NCBI GenBank assembly: GCA_043745195.1
Contig: JAYTTF010000109.1
Span: forward strand, 1-64,000
Direction of reading: 5' to 3'
Length of the DNA: 64,000 nt
DNA from: JANXSF01 sp043745195
GTDB taxonomy: Bacteria; Acidobacteriota; Terriglobia; Bryobacterales; Bryobacteraceae
Positions 25,156 through 34,072 of the stretch are shown piece after piece. Both the position numbers and the translations under genes were made by a program. The notes under the pieces were generated by a model. That model saw only the letters and a list, made by a program, of their open reading frames with translations. It searched no databases and was not told the origin of the DNA. Every line of letters starts with the position of its first letter. The first letter of the stretch is position 1.

Positions 25156-27744
25156 ATGACCTTGTCACCTGGAGACCACCTGGGGCCTTACTCTTTACTC
25201 TCGCCCATCGGCGAAGGTGGCATGGGCGAAGTGTGGAAGGCACGTGATACACGGCTGGATCGTATTGTTGCAATCAAGGTATCTAAGGACCAATTCACGG
25301 AACGCTTCGGCCGCGAAGCCCACGCTGTAGCGGCGTTGAATCATCCCAATATTTGCACGCTGCACGATGTTGGGCCGAATTACCTGGTGATGGAATTTAT
25401 TGAAGGCTCAACCCTCCACGGTCCCATGCCGGTGGAGAAAGCCGCAGAGTATGCCGGACAGATTCTGGATGCTTTGGAAGCTGCTCATCGCAAGGGGATC
25501 GTCCATCGGGACCTGAAGCCGGCGAACATCTTACTAACCAGGCAAGGCATCAAGTTACTGGATTTTGGATTGGCGAAACGAACAGGACCACTTACAGAAT
25601 TAGACGCCACCGAAGTTCAAGGGGTAACCAAAACAGGGCAGATCGTTGGCACGCTGCAATACATGTCTCCCGAACAGCTACAAGGTAAGCCGGCAGATCA
25701 GCGGAGCGACATCTTTGCTTTCGGGTGTGTGCTGTATGAAATGCTTTCCGGCAAGCGCGCATTTGAAGGACAGAGCAGCGCCTCCGTTATAGCAGCGATT
25801 CTGGAGCGCGAACCGGAGCCCCTGAAACTTACTCCACCGCTGAACCGCGTGGTGCAAACTTGTTTGGCCAAGGATCCTGACCGCCGCTTTCAATCAGCAA
25901 TCGATCTGAAACGTGCTTTGCATTGGGCTATGGAAAATGGGGCTGAAGCAGCCGTGCTTCAGCCGCAGAAATCTTCACGCGGGTGGCAAGCTGCTGCAGC
26001 GGTGTTGCTTCTAACCACCATAGGATTTGCTGCGCTGCTGCTGATGAGGAAGCCGGCAACAACGGAACAGCCGATCAGCTTCCAACTTTTAGCGCCACCT
26101 GGCCATTCCATCGTTTCAAATACTGCGGGAATAATCCAAAATGCGGTGCGCGTCTCGCCGAATGGCCAGTATGTGGTCTTTATCGCAACGGATGGAATCG
26201 CAAATCGAACCCTTTGGGTTCGTCCTCTGAATTCACTCAGGTCTTACCAATTGCCGGATACGGATGCGGTCATGAATTTTTTCTTCTCACCAGATAGCAC
26301 CGCCGTTGGATATCTTGCTAATGAAAAACTGTTGCGGATCAAAGTTACAGGTGGTCCTTCGGAGATCATCGGCACCGTTCCCATTGCATTTAGAGGGGAC
26401 AAAGGGAATTGGGGGCCCAACGGAACAATACTGGTTGGCCAGAAATCTGGGCCTATTTTAAGGATTCAAGCCAGTGGCGGAAACTTTTCTCCGGTGACGA
26501 CACTAGACAAGGTTAGGGGAGAATCCCAACATAACGACCCTTGCACGTTGGAAGACGGAAAGCATTTCCTCTATCGGACATTCAGCAACGTTGCTGGAAA
26601 CAACGGGATCTTCCTCGGCTCGTTGGATGGCTCCCCGCCAAAACGGCTTCCCATCGACAACCTTGTTTTGGGCAACCGGGTTGAACCATCGCCGATTCTG
26701 TATGAGGGAGGATACCTTTTCTACATTCGTGGCAGAACGGCTGTTGCCCAGGAATTCAACCCGAGCCGTCTTGAACTGATCGGCCAACCATTCGCGGTGG
26801 ATTCACCTCGCCAGGATCTGGCAATGTCCCTTTCCGCCAATGGGGTGTTCATAAACGATCGTTCTGGCAGAAATCAACGAGGGCTGCTAATTCAGGTAGA
26901 TCGTTACGGAGCCCGCCGGGCGTCGTTTGGACCGGAAACCGGATACTATGCTCATGTGGACTTGTCTCCGGACGGCAAGCGTCTTGCAGCGGATCGTCCA
27001 TCTGAACAAACCGAAGGTACTGATCTCTGGACTATCGATGTTGCCACAAAAGTGGCTACCCGTTTGACTTTCGATGCGGATAGTGCGGCAGCAGTATATT
27101 CGCCCGACGGTAAATCAATGATTTATTCAAAAGGCAAAACCATTGCATCCGTACCGTCCAGCGGAGGCAAATCAGAATTGTTGGCCGATGTAGTTTCGCA
27201 CCACAAGCATATATCTCCGGATGGGCAGTTCCTCGCTTTTGAAAAAAACAGCGGGAATGGCGGACCCCCTTGGCTATTGTCCTTGGATTCAAAGCACAAC
27301 CTGGCACCGTTTCTACCGGATGAGCCCGCGTTTGTCAATCCGCAATTTTCCCCCGATGGCCGATGGATCGCTTATGAATCGCTGGGGCTGGACAGTAATA
27401 TATTTGTTCAGAGTTTTCCTGCGGGCAAGGGGAAGTGGCAGATTTCCCAGCATGGAGGCGTGATTCCTAAGTGGCGCGGCGACGGGCGTGAACTTTACTA
27501 TCTGGCACAGGGAGCCAACCCCAAAATGATGGCTGTAGGAGTAACCGTAGCAAATGATGCGATTCAACTAAGTGCTCCGAAGGTTCTATTTGAAGCGAAA
27601 TTCTTCAGCGCTTTGTCCACAAGGCGATTCGCCGTTTCCAAGGATGGGCAGTCTTTTTACTACAGTACGCCGGTAGAAGAGACACAGACAGAGGTTACTC
27701 CTATTAATGTTTACTTGAACTGGAAGCCCGGGCAAGGCAAATAA
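25156..27744 (+). CDS. Ser/Thr protein kinase with membrane helix and beta-propeller sensor
   Basis: 862 residues from ATG 25156. Kinase domain about 10-260: Gly loop GEGGMGEV (19-26), Lys 41 in AIKV, HRDLKPANILL near 117, DFGLA near 136, a SPEQLQG activation-end motif. One membrane helix follows at about 275-295 (WQAAAAVLLLTTIGFAALLL). The outer part (about 310-860) has repeated PD40/TolB-like blades: VSPNGQYVVF, LSPDGKRLA, YSPDGKSMIY, ISPDGQFLAF, FSPDGRWIAY. This one-component design, cytoplasmic Hanks kinase with extracytoplasmic propeller, is abundant in Acidobacteria. The signal sensed is unknown. Confidence 0.92.
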   Translation: MTLSPGDHLGPYSLLSPIGEGGMGEVWKARDTRLDRIVAIKVSKDQFTERFGREAHAVAALNHPNICTLHDVGPNYLVMEFIEGSTLHGPMPVEKAAEYAGQILDALEAAHRKGIVHRDLKPANILLTRQGIKLLDFGLAKRTGPLTELDATEVQGVTKTGQIVGTLQYMSPEQLQGKPADQRSDIFAFGCVLYEMLSGKRAFEGQSSASVIAAILEREPEPLKLTPPLNRVVQTCLAKDPDRRFQSAIDLKRALHWAMENGAEAAVLQPQKSSRGWQAAAAVLLLTTIGFAALLLMRKPATTEQPISFQLLAPPGHSIVSNTAGIIQNAVRVSPNGQYVVFIATDGIANRTLWVRPLNSLRSYQLPDTDAVMNFFFSPDSTAVGYLANEKLLRIKVTGGPSEIIGTVPIAFRGDKGNWGPNGTILVGQKSGPILRIQASGGNFSPVTTLDKVRGESQHNDPCTLEDGKHFLYRTFSNVAGNNGIFLGSLDGSPPKRLPIDNLVLGNRVEPSPILYEGGYLFYIRGRTAVAQEFNPSRLELIGQPFAVDSPRQDLAMSLSANGVFINDRSGRNQRGLLIQVDRYGARRASFGPETGYYAHVDLSPDGKRLAADRPSEQTEGTDLWTIDVATKVATRLTFDADSAAAVYSPDGKSMIYSKGKTIASVPSSGGKSELLADVVSHHKHISPDGQFLAFEKNSGNGGPPWLLSLDSKHNLAPFLPDEPAFVNPQFSPDGRWIAYESLGLDSNIFVQSFPAGKGKWQISQHGGVIPKWRGDGRELYYLAQGANPKMMAVGVTVANDAIQLSAPKVLFEAKFFSALSTRRFAVSKDGQSFYYSTPVEETQTEVTPINVYLNWKPGQGK

Positions 27745-27839
27745 ACGATGGGGAATCTGGCTCGCTCGCGGCGGGCAAGGTCGGCAGAAGTGGCATCCAC
27801 AAGAATCGACGGTCTGGTTGCAGAAAAGAAATCCACTTC

Positions 27840-29906
27840 TTATTTGTCCGCTTGGGGCAGAGCGAATGCAACGTAAATCCCACCAGATTCAGCCCCACGA
27901 GCTTTACCCCCACCAGCAGCGATCACAACATACTGCCGTCCGTTCACCTCATAGGTAGCAGGGGTGGCGCTGCCGGAAAATGGCAGCGTTGTTTCCCACA
28001 GAAGCTTGCCGGTGAGCTTGTCAAACGCGCGGAACTTCTTATCGAAACTCGTTGCGCCGATGAACAACAATCCACCCGCAGTTACGATAGGACCGCCGTA
28101 ATTCTCGGTCCCGGTATTCTTCATTCCTTTTGCTGCTAACTCTGGATACTCGCCAAAGGGAATTTTCCAGGCATATTCGCCGGTGTTCAAATTGATAGCG
28201 TTCAGCGTACCCCAAGGTGGCGCAATCGCCGGGTATCCATCGGGATCTAAAAACTTGTTGTAGCCTGTGAAGCGGTACTTCAAATCGATGGGCGAAGGAG
28301 CTCCGCTTACCAGTTCCTTGTCTTGCCCACTCATAACGTACTCCAACAGCACTTTCAGCGAAGTTGCTGGAAGCTTCGGAAATCCGGGCATCCGGCCCAC
28401 TCCTTGCTGAATCAATGCCGTCACGTCGGCAACCTTCGCTCGGCTACCAAGATCTTTCAGTGAGGGAACTTGCGGTGGGGCACCGGTCATGTCGTCGCGA
28501 TGGCAAACGGCGCATTGCGCCAAATAAACTTGGCGTCCCGATGCTTCCGGTTTGGCTGCAGTCAATGCGGAACGCCATGCCATTTCATTTGAATTCACAA
28601 ACAATAGGCCGCTTTCCGAATCGAAGGCGGAGCCTCCCCATTCCGCAGCACCATCAAAACCTGGAAACACAATCGTTTCCTGATCAACGGCCAGGGGGAT
28701 AAACTGCCCCTCACTACGAAATTTGCGAAACTGTTCCAGCGCCCATGCATGCGCTTCCGGAGTCCGGTTGGTCAGCATATCCTCCGTCAACCTCTGGCGC
28801 GCATAGGGGGCAGGCTTCGTGGGAAGCGGCTGGGTTTCCGCCGCTACTTCTCCTGGAACCGGACTGGCCGGATACTTGCGATACTCAATCGGAAACAATG
28901 GCTTTCCATTTTCCCTATTAAACAAATAGACGAACCCCTGCTTACTGGTTTGAGCAACAGCATCCACCATTTTTCCATTCTGCTTAACGGTGACCAACGT
29001 TGGAGGCGATGGAAAGTCCCGATCCCAAATATCGTGCTTGATAGCCTGAAAATGCCAAATTCGTTCACCAGTGGCCGCGTTCAGTGCGATCATGCAGTTG
29101 GCGAATAGATTGTCTCCCGTTCGATTTGCACCATAGAAATCAGCCGCTGCTGATCCGGTAGGTACGAACACAATCCCACGTTTGTCATCCACCACCATGC
29201 CTGGCCAATTGTTGGCGGCACCACTATAAGTCCAGGCTTCCTTGGGCCATGTATCATACCCAAATTCCCCAGGATGCGGCAGTGTGTGGAAGGACCATCG
29301 AAGCTTGCCAGTTACAACATCGTAGGCACGAATATCACCGGGTGATGCCGGAAGCCCTTCGCTAACCCGCCCTCCCACAATCAGCAAATCTTTATAGATC
29401 ACCCCAGGAGTAGTCAATGCCACCGATTGCAATTTTGGATCCCGTCCAAGATCTTCATGTAGATCAATATGACCATCTTTGCCAAACGTTGGAATTGGAA
29501 TTCCAGTGCGTGCGTCGAGTGCGTACACGTGATTACGAACGGATGCAAAAATCCGCTTATCATTGCCCCGAGCCCAGTAAGTCAGACCCCGATTGGGTCC
29601 CCTGCTCTCAATCCCTGAATCAAACTTCCAAAGCAACTTTCCAGTGGCCGCATTCAGCGCAATGGCCTTGTGTTTCGGTGTATTCCCATATAAGACGCCG
29701 TCAACAATAATTGGATTCGTTTGCAGGCCCCCAGGGCCGTCCGCCGTATCGTAAGACCAGGCAACTTGTAGCTTGCTTACATTCGACCGGTTGATCTGCT
29801 TCAAGTTGGAAAAGCGCCTACCCTCGGGGCCCCCGTAAACTGGCCACTCTTCAGCGGCGTGCAGAAAGGTTAGGGAGAGTACGGCGATGAGAATGGGCAG
29901 CATCAT
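27840..29906 (-). CDS. PQQ-dependent dehydrogenase with inserted cytochrome c domain
   Basis: This 688-residue protein has signal peptide MMLPILIAVLSLTFLHA and opens WPVYGGPEGRRFSNLKQINR, as in glucose/glycerol-type quinoproteins. HDIWDRDFPSPPTLV and W-motifs (LNAATGKLLWKF, YDVVTGKLRWSF) mark the propeller. A cytochrome c domain is inserted late in the chain, with CAVCH at about 462-466 and a Met ligand in GRMPGFPKLP, after which propeller blades resume. The internal heme gives a built-in electron exit. It is third in an operon with DUF1592 and DUF1552 genes, overlapping the latter. Confidence 0.9.
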   Translation of the reverse strand: MMLPILIAVLSLTFLHAAEEWPVYGGPEGRRFSNLKQINRSNVSKLQVAWSYDTADGPGGLQTNPIIVDGVLYGNTPKHKAIALNAATGKLLWKFDSGIESRGPNRGLTYWARGNDKRIFASVRNHVYALDARTGIPIPTFGKDGHIDLHEDLGRDPKLQSVALTTPGVIYKDLLIVGGRVSEGLPASPGDIRAYDVVTGKLRWSFHTLPHPGEFGYDTWPKEAWTYSGAANNWPGMVVDDKRGIVFVPTGSAAADFYGANRTGDNLFANCMIALNAATGERIWHFQAIKHDIWDRDFPSPPTLVTVKQNGKMVDAVAQTSKQGFVYLFNRENGKPLFPIEYRKYPASPVPGEVAAETQPLPTKPAPYARQRLTEDMLTNRTPEAHAWALEQFRKFRSEGQFIPLAVDQETIVFPGFDGAAEWGGSAFDSESGLLFVNSNEMAWRSALTAAKPEASGRQVYLAQCAVCHRDDMTGAPPQVPSLKDLGSRAKVADVTALIQQGVGRMPGFPKLPATSLKVLLEYVMSGQDKELVSGAPSPIDLKYRFTGYNKFLDPDGYPAIAPPWGTLNAINLNTGEYAWKIPFGEYPELAAKGMKNTGTENYGGPIVTAGGLLFIGATSFDKKFRAFDKLTGKLLWETTLPFSGSATPATYEVNGRQYVVIAAGGGKARGAESGGIYVAFALPQADK

Positions 29907-31207
29907 ACTGTTCCAAGCTCAGAAACAACTCCAGTGCTGGACCCAAACGCACCAGCTTCCACGCCCATTCGCTGCAGCATGGTCACATATAGGTTGGATA
30001 AGGGTAGGTTGTTATCGCGCCTGAACGCTATATGTTGGCCGTGCTTGAAGCCGCCGCCTGCAAGCAGAATGGGCAGGTTTGAATTGTCGTGAATGTTTGC
30101 GTCACCCATGTTGCTGCCGTATAACACCATTGTGCTATCAAGCAATCGATGACCACGCTCATTCTTACCAGCCAGACCATCCAGCAGTTTGGAAAGTACG
30201 CGCATCTGCAGACGGTCGGCCTCTTCCAGTTGTTCCACTTTCTCCACTGCCTGCCCATGGTGGCTCAAGCCGTGATAACTTTCCGTGGTGTTGCGCTGGC
30301 CGTCCAACCTGAAGACGGGAGTTAAGAACGCATCTACCATCAACGTGACAATGCGGGTGGAGTCGGACTCAAATGCAAGTTGCGCCATCGCTAGCATTAA
30401 CTCAATTTTCTCGAAGAACAACTTCTTATCCTGAATTTCTTCCGGAGCTGGCTGAGTGGCTTGAGGCTTCGGACGCACTTCCCATTCCCGCGCGGTTTGC
30501 AGACGATCTTCCACTTCGCGGATAGAAGTGAAGTATTGATCCAGCCGAGCCTTATCGTTTCCATTCAGCCCGCGGCTGAAGCTCTTCGTCTCATCCAGCA
30601 AGGTATCCAGGATGCTGCCGCGTTCTTCCAGGCGATGGAGTTGTTTTTCGACGGCTGCTGAATCGTCCTGCAAGAACATTTTTTGGAACAATGCCCGGGC
30701 GCTGTCTTCTGCGGGCAAAAGCACTCCATCGCGTGTCCAGGAAAGACTGCGGTTTGCCTTGTCAATATTCACACCAAGATTCAGATTGGGAAAGCGGGTG
30801 ACGGGACCAAGTTTTTCCGCTGCGAATTGATCGAGCGAGATACTGTTTCGAAACCCACTCTTGAACGCGCCTCTAGCCGAAGTGAGAAAGCAGTTGTCCG
30901 CACTGTGTCCACCAGTAACCCCAGGATGCGATAGGCCGCTGAACACGGTGAAATCGTCACGATAGCCGCCGAGTGCGGAAAGGTATGGCGACAGTTCGTA
31001 ACCTCGTCCCACGGACGAAGGGAAAAAAGACTTTGGCAGCACGCCGATGTTGTTGACAACCACCAGCATTCGCATCGGCGGCTTTGCATCGGCGCCGCGC
31101 GAGACCCACGGAGCCATGCATTCGAGGATCGGCAATTTGAGGGCGACACCCATACTTTGAAGGAAGCGGCGTCGCGGAACGGTTTTCGAAATGTGTGGAG
31201 TGGCCAT
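29903..31207 (-). CDS. DUF1552 family protein, TAT-exported
   Basis: Start set at ATG 31207 (434 residues), 4 nt after the DUF1592 stop. The N-terminus has a twin-arginine signal, PRRRFLQSMGVALKLPILEC. Family motifs: RMLVVVNNIGVLPKSFFP, YELSPYLSALGGYRDDFTVF, SGLSHPGVTGGHSADNCFLT and the C-terminal DSTMVLYGSNMGDANIHDNS, GGGFKHGQHIAF. The fold resembles alkaline-phosphatase/sulfatase-like proteins (DUF1501 relatives). It almost always follows a DUF1592 cytochrome gene, as here. Role unknown; a periplasmic partner in oxidation is inferred. Confidence 0.9.
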   Translation of the reverse strand: MATPHISKTVPRRRFLQSMGVALKLPILECMAPWVSRGADAKPPMRMLVVVNNIGVLPKSFFPSSVGRGYELSPYLSALGGYRDDFTVFSGLSHPGVTGGHSADNCFLTSARGAFKSGFRNSISLDQFAAEKLGPVTRFPNLNLGVNIDKANRSLSWTRDGVLLPAEDSARALFQKMFLQDDSAAVEKQLHRLEERGSILDTLLDETKSFSRGLNGNDKARLDQYFTSIREVEDRLQTAREWEVRPKPQATQPAPEEIQDKKLFFEKIELMLAMAQLAFESDSTRIVTLMVDAFLTPVFRLDGQRNTTESYHGLSHHGQAVEKVEQLEEADRLQMRVLSKLLDGLAGKNERGHRLLDSTMVLYGSNMGDANIHDNSNLPILLAGGGFKHGQHIAFRRDNNLPLSNLYVTMLQRMGVEAGAFGSSTGVVSELGTV

Positions 31208-31211
31208 TGCT

Positions 31212-33734
31212 TTATTTAGAATCGTTTGGACCAAGAAAAATTTTGCTTTGAACCAGCCTGTGGAGTAAATCGCGAACCCCATAACCATTTGTCCCGCAGG
31301 CGTCAAGTATGGATTCGATCTCCGGCCGATCTCCAAAGCGCACCGGCGTACCGGTGGAGTAAACAGTAAATTGTTGCAGCAAATTGCGGGCGAGTCCGCG
31401 CTTATCGCTAGAAAGCAGCGCCTTGAGTTCGCGAATATTCTGGAAGGTTCGTCCATCCAAGAGTTTGCCGCTGGAATCGACCGGTCCTGCGATCGTATAG
31501 TTGAAGTCGTGGCCGGACGGATCGATGCCCGTAATGTGCTCGCCCTCGGTAGTGCCGCGATACCGCGTGCGCGCTGCGCCCAAGACATCAAAGTCTTCCA
31601 GCGCAAGGCCGACAGGATCGAACTTTGCGTGACAGCCCGCGCAGGATTCCGATTTTGTGTGTAGCGCAAGTAATTCGCGGATGTTTTTTGCCCCACGAAT
31701 ATCCGGCTCAACAGCAGGCACTCCCGGTGGCGGCGGAGCCGGCGGTTGGCCCAGAAGCCGATCCATGATCCAAGCGCCGCGCAGCACTGGCGAAGTGGTT
31801 GTGCCGTTAGCCGTAACCTTCAAAATAGCGCCCTGCGTCAGCAGCCCCCCGTAGGGACTTCCCTTCCCAAGAGCAACCTTGCGCACCGCAGAACCCGTTA
31901 TGGGTTCAAGCCCATAATGTTTGGTCAGGCGATCATTAGCATATACGAAATCGGCTGTGATGATAGAGGAAACCGGCAGGTTTTCACGGACCATAGCCGT
32001 GAAGAATGCGCGGGTTTCCGTGGCCATCGATTCGATAAGATAATCATCCAAGCGATATTCAGGGTACAGACGGATATCCGGATCATCCCGCCGGATATGG
32101 CGCAGGCTCAGCCAGTAGTCAGTGAATGTGGTGACGAAGCGGTCGAACCCCGCACTGGCAATGAGTCGATCGGTTTCGCTGCGCAACACCTTCGACTCTC
32201 GTAGCCGCTTGGTGCGAGCGAATTCCAGCAGGCTAGCATCGGGGCGGGTATTGGCAAGGAAATGAGAAAGCCGTGAGGCAATGGCAAAGTGATCGTCAGC
32301 ATGCAAGGGCTCCTGCAGGTATAAAAAATTTCCGGAACAAAGGAAGGCCTTGTAGCCTGCCAACATTGCGTCTGCGAAAGTTTCCTTCTTGTCCAGCCGG
32401 GCGAAAATGAGCTGCTCGAACTTGGCCATAGCTTCTTGTGGTACTGGGTTCCGTGAGGCGAGATTCACAAAGCGGCGTAGCAACCGGCTTGCCTGTTCGC
32501 GTGGATGGTCCGTTTCGGCATTCACTCCCAAATCATCAAAGAGAACGCGATGCGAAAGCGGCGGCCACATTGGGGGAGCAAGCGGGCCTTGGATTTCAAG
32601 CCACTGGAATGCAACGCCAGGCGCGCCTCCTTCAGGTAGCGGTGGAAAACGGTAGCTGCCTGTGATGTTGTTCACGTCCGGTTGAGGCGTAGGCAGTCCA
32701 AGCAAACCGTATTCAATGGTTTGCCCTTCTCTTAACAGAACGGTGGTTTCGTAGGTTTTGATTCCTGGCTGAACGTCAATGATGCCGCCAGTGTTGCGGA
32801 TATCCTCGGCGGTATCTTGATTGGAGGGCTTACGGGAACGGAACGTCATCGGCTGGGGCCGAACGGCAGGCTTGAGCGACAAGCCAGGCTGTTGCAACAC
32901 TGCCTGCGCTGAAAAACGAACACGATATTGACCGGGGAATTTTGCAGCGAAGGCTTGTGGATAGGCGCTGTAAGGCCACCCGGCAGATCGCGAAAGTACC
33001 ATTTCCACAGTAGGATCGTGCTCACCACTCTTGCGTAGGGCATTGAACGTCTCGTTGCTGATGTTGAAGAATTTGGAGTCCTTGGCAAAGAACATCGACT
33101 CTCGACCGCCAGTCATCGAGGGCGATGAAAACAACTTTGTACCAACCGCTCGGTAGCTGGTGATTGGCGGAGGTTCGGAGCTTGTAACCATGGCTTGGCG
33201 AAGTGCGGATTCAACTGCGTCCAGATATGCAGTAAGCTGCACACGGGACATATCAAGCCGTTCGGAGGTCTTATTAACGTGATACTCTTCCCGATCCTCG
33301 GGAAGCATGTCGCGGATATCGAGATGCGGAAGTTGCAACACGTCACGTAGGTTTTGCTCAAACTCCTCGCGGTTCAGCCGACGCATTGGCCCACGACCGT
33401 GCGCGGCAATGTCTAATTGCTCTGCGCTCTGAATCGCATTCGCAAGTTGTTTCAGTGGATCCACGCGCCGTGCCTGCGAAAGGATGGCGGGTTTGGGTGG
33501 CATCTCACCCTTTTCCACACGATCATGAATGCGAATCCAACGACTGCGAATGCCGCTGTCCTTCAGATCAAATGGAAGCGCAGTTAGATCGAGTCCGGCT
33601 TTGGCCAATGTCTTTGAATGGCACACCAAGCAGGATTGATCAATGAGTAACTTGAATTTAGGCGGGACTTCCCCCAGTAACGCCAATGCGCATGGGGTGA
33701 CCAGCAGCAATAGGAATTTCCAAAGGTTGCTCAA
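31212..33734 (-). CDS. DUF1592-family cytochrome-like protein (DUF1587/1592/1588/1585)
   Basis: Start taken at TTG 33734 (840 residues), which gives a signal peptide (SNLWKFLLLLVTPCALALLG) and lies 9 nt after a perfect TATAAT; a longer frame to 33854 would read through that promoter. A heme site CLVCH (near residue 35) is of the PSCyt type. Then follow RLNREEFEQNLRDVL (DUF1587), DDHFAIASRLSHFLANTRPD (DUF1595/1592), AILKVTANGTTTSPVLRGAW with ESCAGCHAKFDPVGLALE (DUF1588, a second CAGCH heme site) and NLLQQFTVYSTGTPVRF (DUF1585). It heads the operon with DUF1552 and a PQQ dehydrogenase. Confidence 0.88.
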   Translation of the reverse strand: MSNLWKFLLLLVTPCALALLGEVPPKFKLLIDQSCLVCHSKTLAKAGLDLTALPFDLKDSGIRSRWIRIHDRVEKGEMPPKPAILSQARRVDPLKQLANAIQSAEQLDIAAHGRGPMRRLNREEFEQNLRDVLQLPHLDIRDMLPEDREEYHVNKTSERLDMSRVQLTAYLDAVESALRQAMVTSSEPPPITSYRAVGTKLFSSPSMTGGRESMFFAKDSKFFNISNETFNALRKSGEHDPTVEMVLSRSAGWPYSAYPQAFAAKFPGQYRVRFSAQAVLQQPGLSLKPAVRPQPMTFRSRKPSNQDTAEDIRNTGGIIDVQPGIKTYETTVLLREGQTIEYGLLGLPTPQPDVNNITGSYRFPPLPEGGAPGVAFQWLEIQGPLAPPMWPPLSHRVLFDDLGVNAETDHPREQASRLLRRFVNLASRNPVPQEAMAKFEQLIFARLDKKETFADAMLAGYKAFLCSGNFLYLQEPLHADDHFAIASRLSHFLANTRPDASLLEFARTKRLRESKVLRSETDRLIASAGFDRFVTTFTDYWLSLRHIRRDDPDIRLYPEYRLDDYLIESMATETRAFFTAMVRENLPVSSIITADFVYANDRLTKHYGLEPITGSAVRKVALGKGSPYGGLLTQGAILKVTANGTTTSPVLRGAWIMDRLLGQPPAPPPPGVPAVEPDIRGAKNIRELLALHTKSESCAGCHAKFDPVGLALEDFDVLGAARTRYRGTTEGEHITGIDPSGHDFNYTIAGPVDSSGKLLDGRTFQNIRELKALLSSDKRGLARNLLQQFTVYSTGTPVRFGDRPEIESILDACGTNGYGVRDLLHRLVQSKIFLGPNDSK

Positions 33735-33743
33735 AGCAACTTG

Positions 33744-33749
33744 ATTATA
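33744..33749 (-). promoter_or_regulatory. TATAAT -10 box of the DUF1592 operon
   Basis: A perfect TATAAT on the minus strand, 9 nt before TTG 33734 with no Shine-Dalgarno between, again suggests a leaderless or near-leaderless mRNA. No clear -35. Confidence 0.55.
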
Positions 33750-33805
33750 TCGCAGAGATGGGACCCGGTCTTTTCCAGTGTGCAGGTAGTGCTCAAACGG
33801 AAATC

Positions 33806-33837
33806 TGAGCGGTTGCGGGAAGAATCGCAACCGCTCA
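33806..33837. repeat. Perfect 12-bp hairpin between divergent genes
   Basis: TGAGCGGTTGCG, an 8-nt loop, then CGCAACCGCTCA. Only a short T-rich tail follows on either strand. On the minus strand the hairpin begins with the stop TGA of a 34-codon frame. Confidence 0.8.
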
Positions 33838-33942
33838 AACCTCGAAAGCCCCAATATCGGGAGTTGTAACCGATAGCAGAGGCACTAAAATCACCAATGC
33901 AAAGATGACCATCACTGGCGTCCACAGCGTCTGCCGGGTCAC
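33835..33942 (-). CDS. Possible 34-residue membrane peptide
   Basis: A frame on the minus strand from GTG reads VTRQTLWTPVMVIFALVILV, PLLSVTTPDIGAFEV and ends at the TGA that opens the hairpin at 33806-33837. It has one strong hydrophobic helix. The ending PDIGAFE resembles the closing motif of some beta-helix surface proteins, so it could instead be a remnant. There is no convincing ribosome site. Weak support. Confidence 0.25.
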   Translation of the reverse strand: MTRQTLWTPVMVIFALVILVPLLSVTTPDIGAFEV

Positions 33943-34072
33943 TGCGGAAGCAGGAAGGGTACGTCGGAGAAGGGGCGACAGCGTTGGAGCATCGATGAAA
34001 CAGAACTGACCTAACTTGTTGCGCGTCCGTGAACGCTCAGTTCATGGTGCGAAGGGACTATGATGGGAATCT

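Noticed and set aside
33735..33854. Upstream extension of the DUF1592 protein to an ATG at 33854
   Set aside because: It would read through a perfect TATAAT and delay the signal peptide to residue 41; TTG 33734 fits better.
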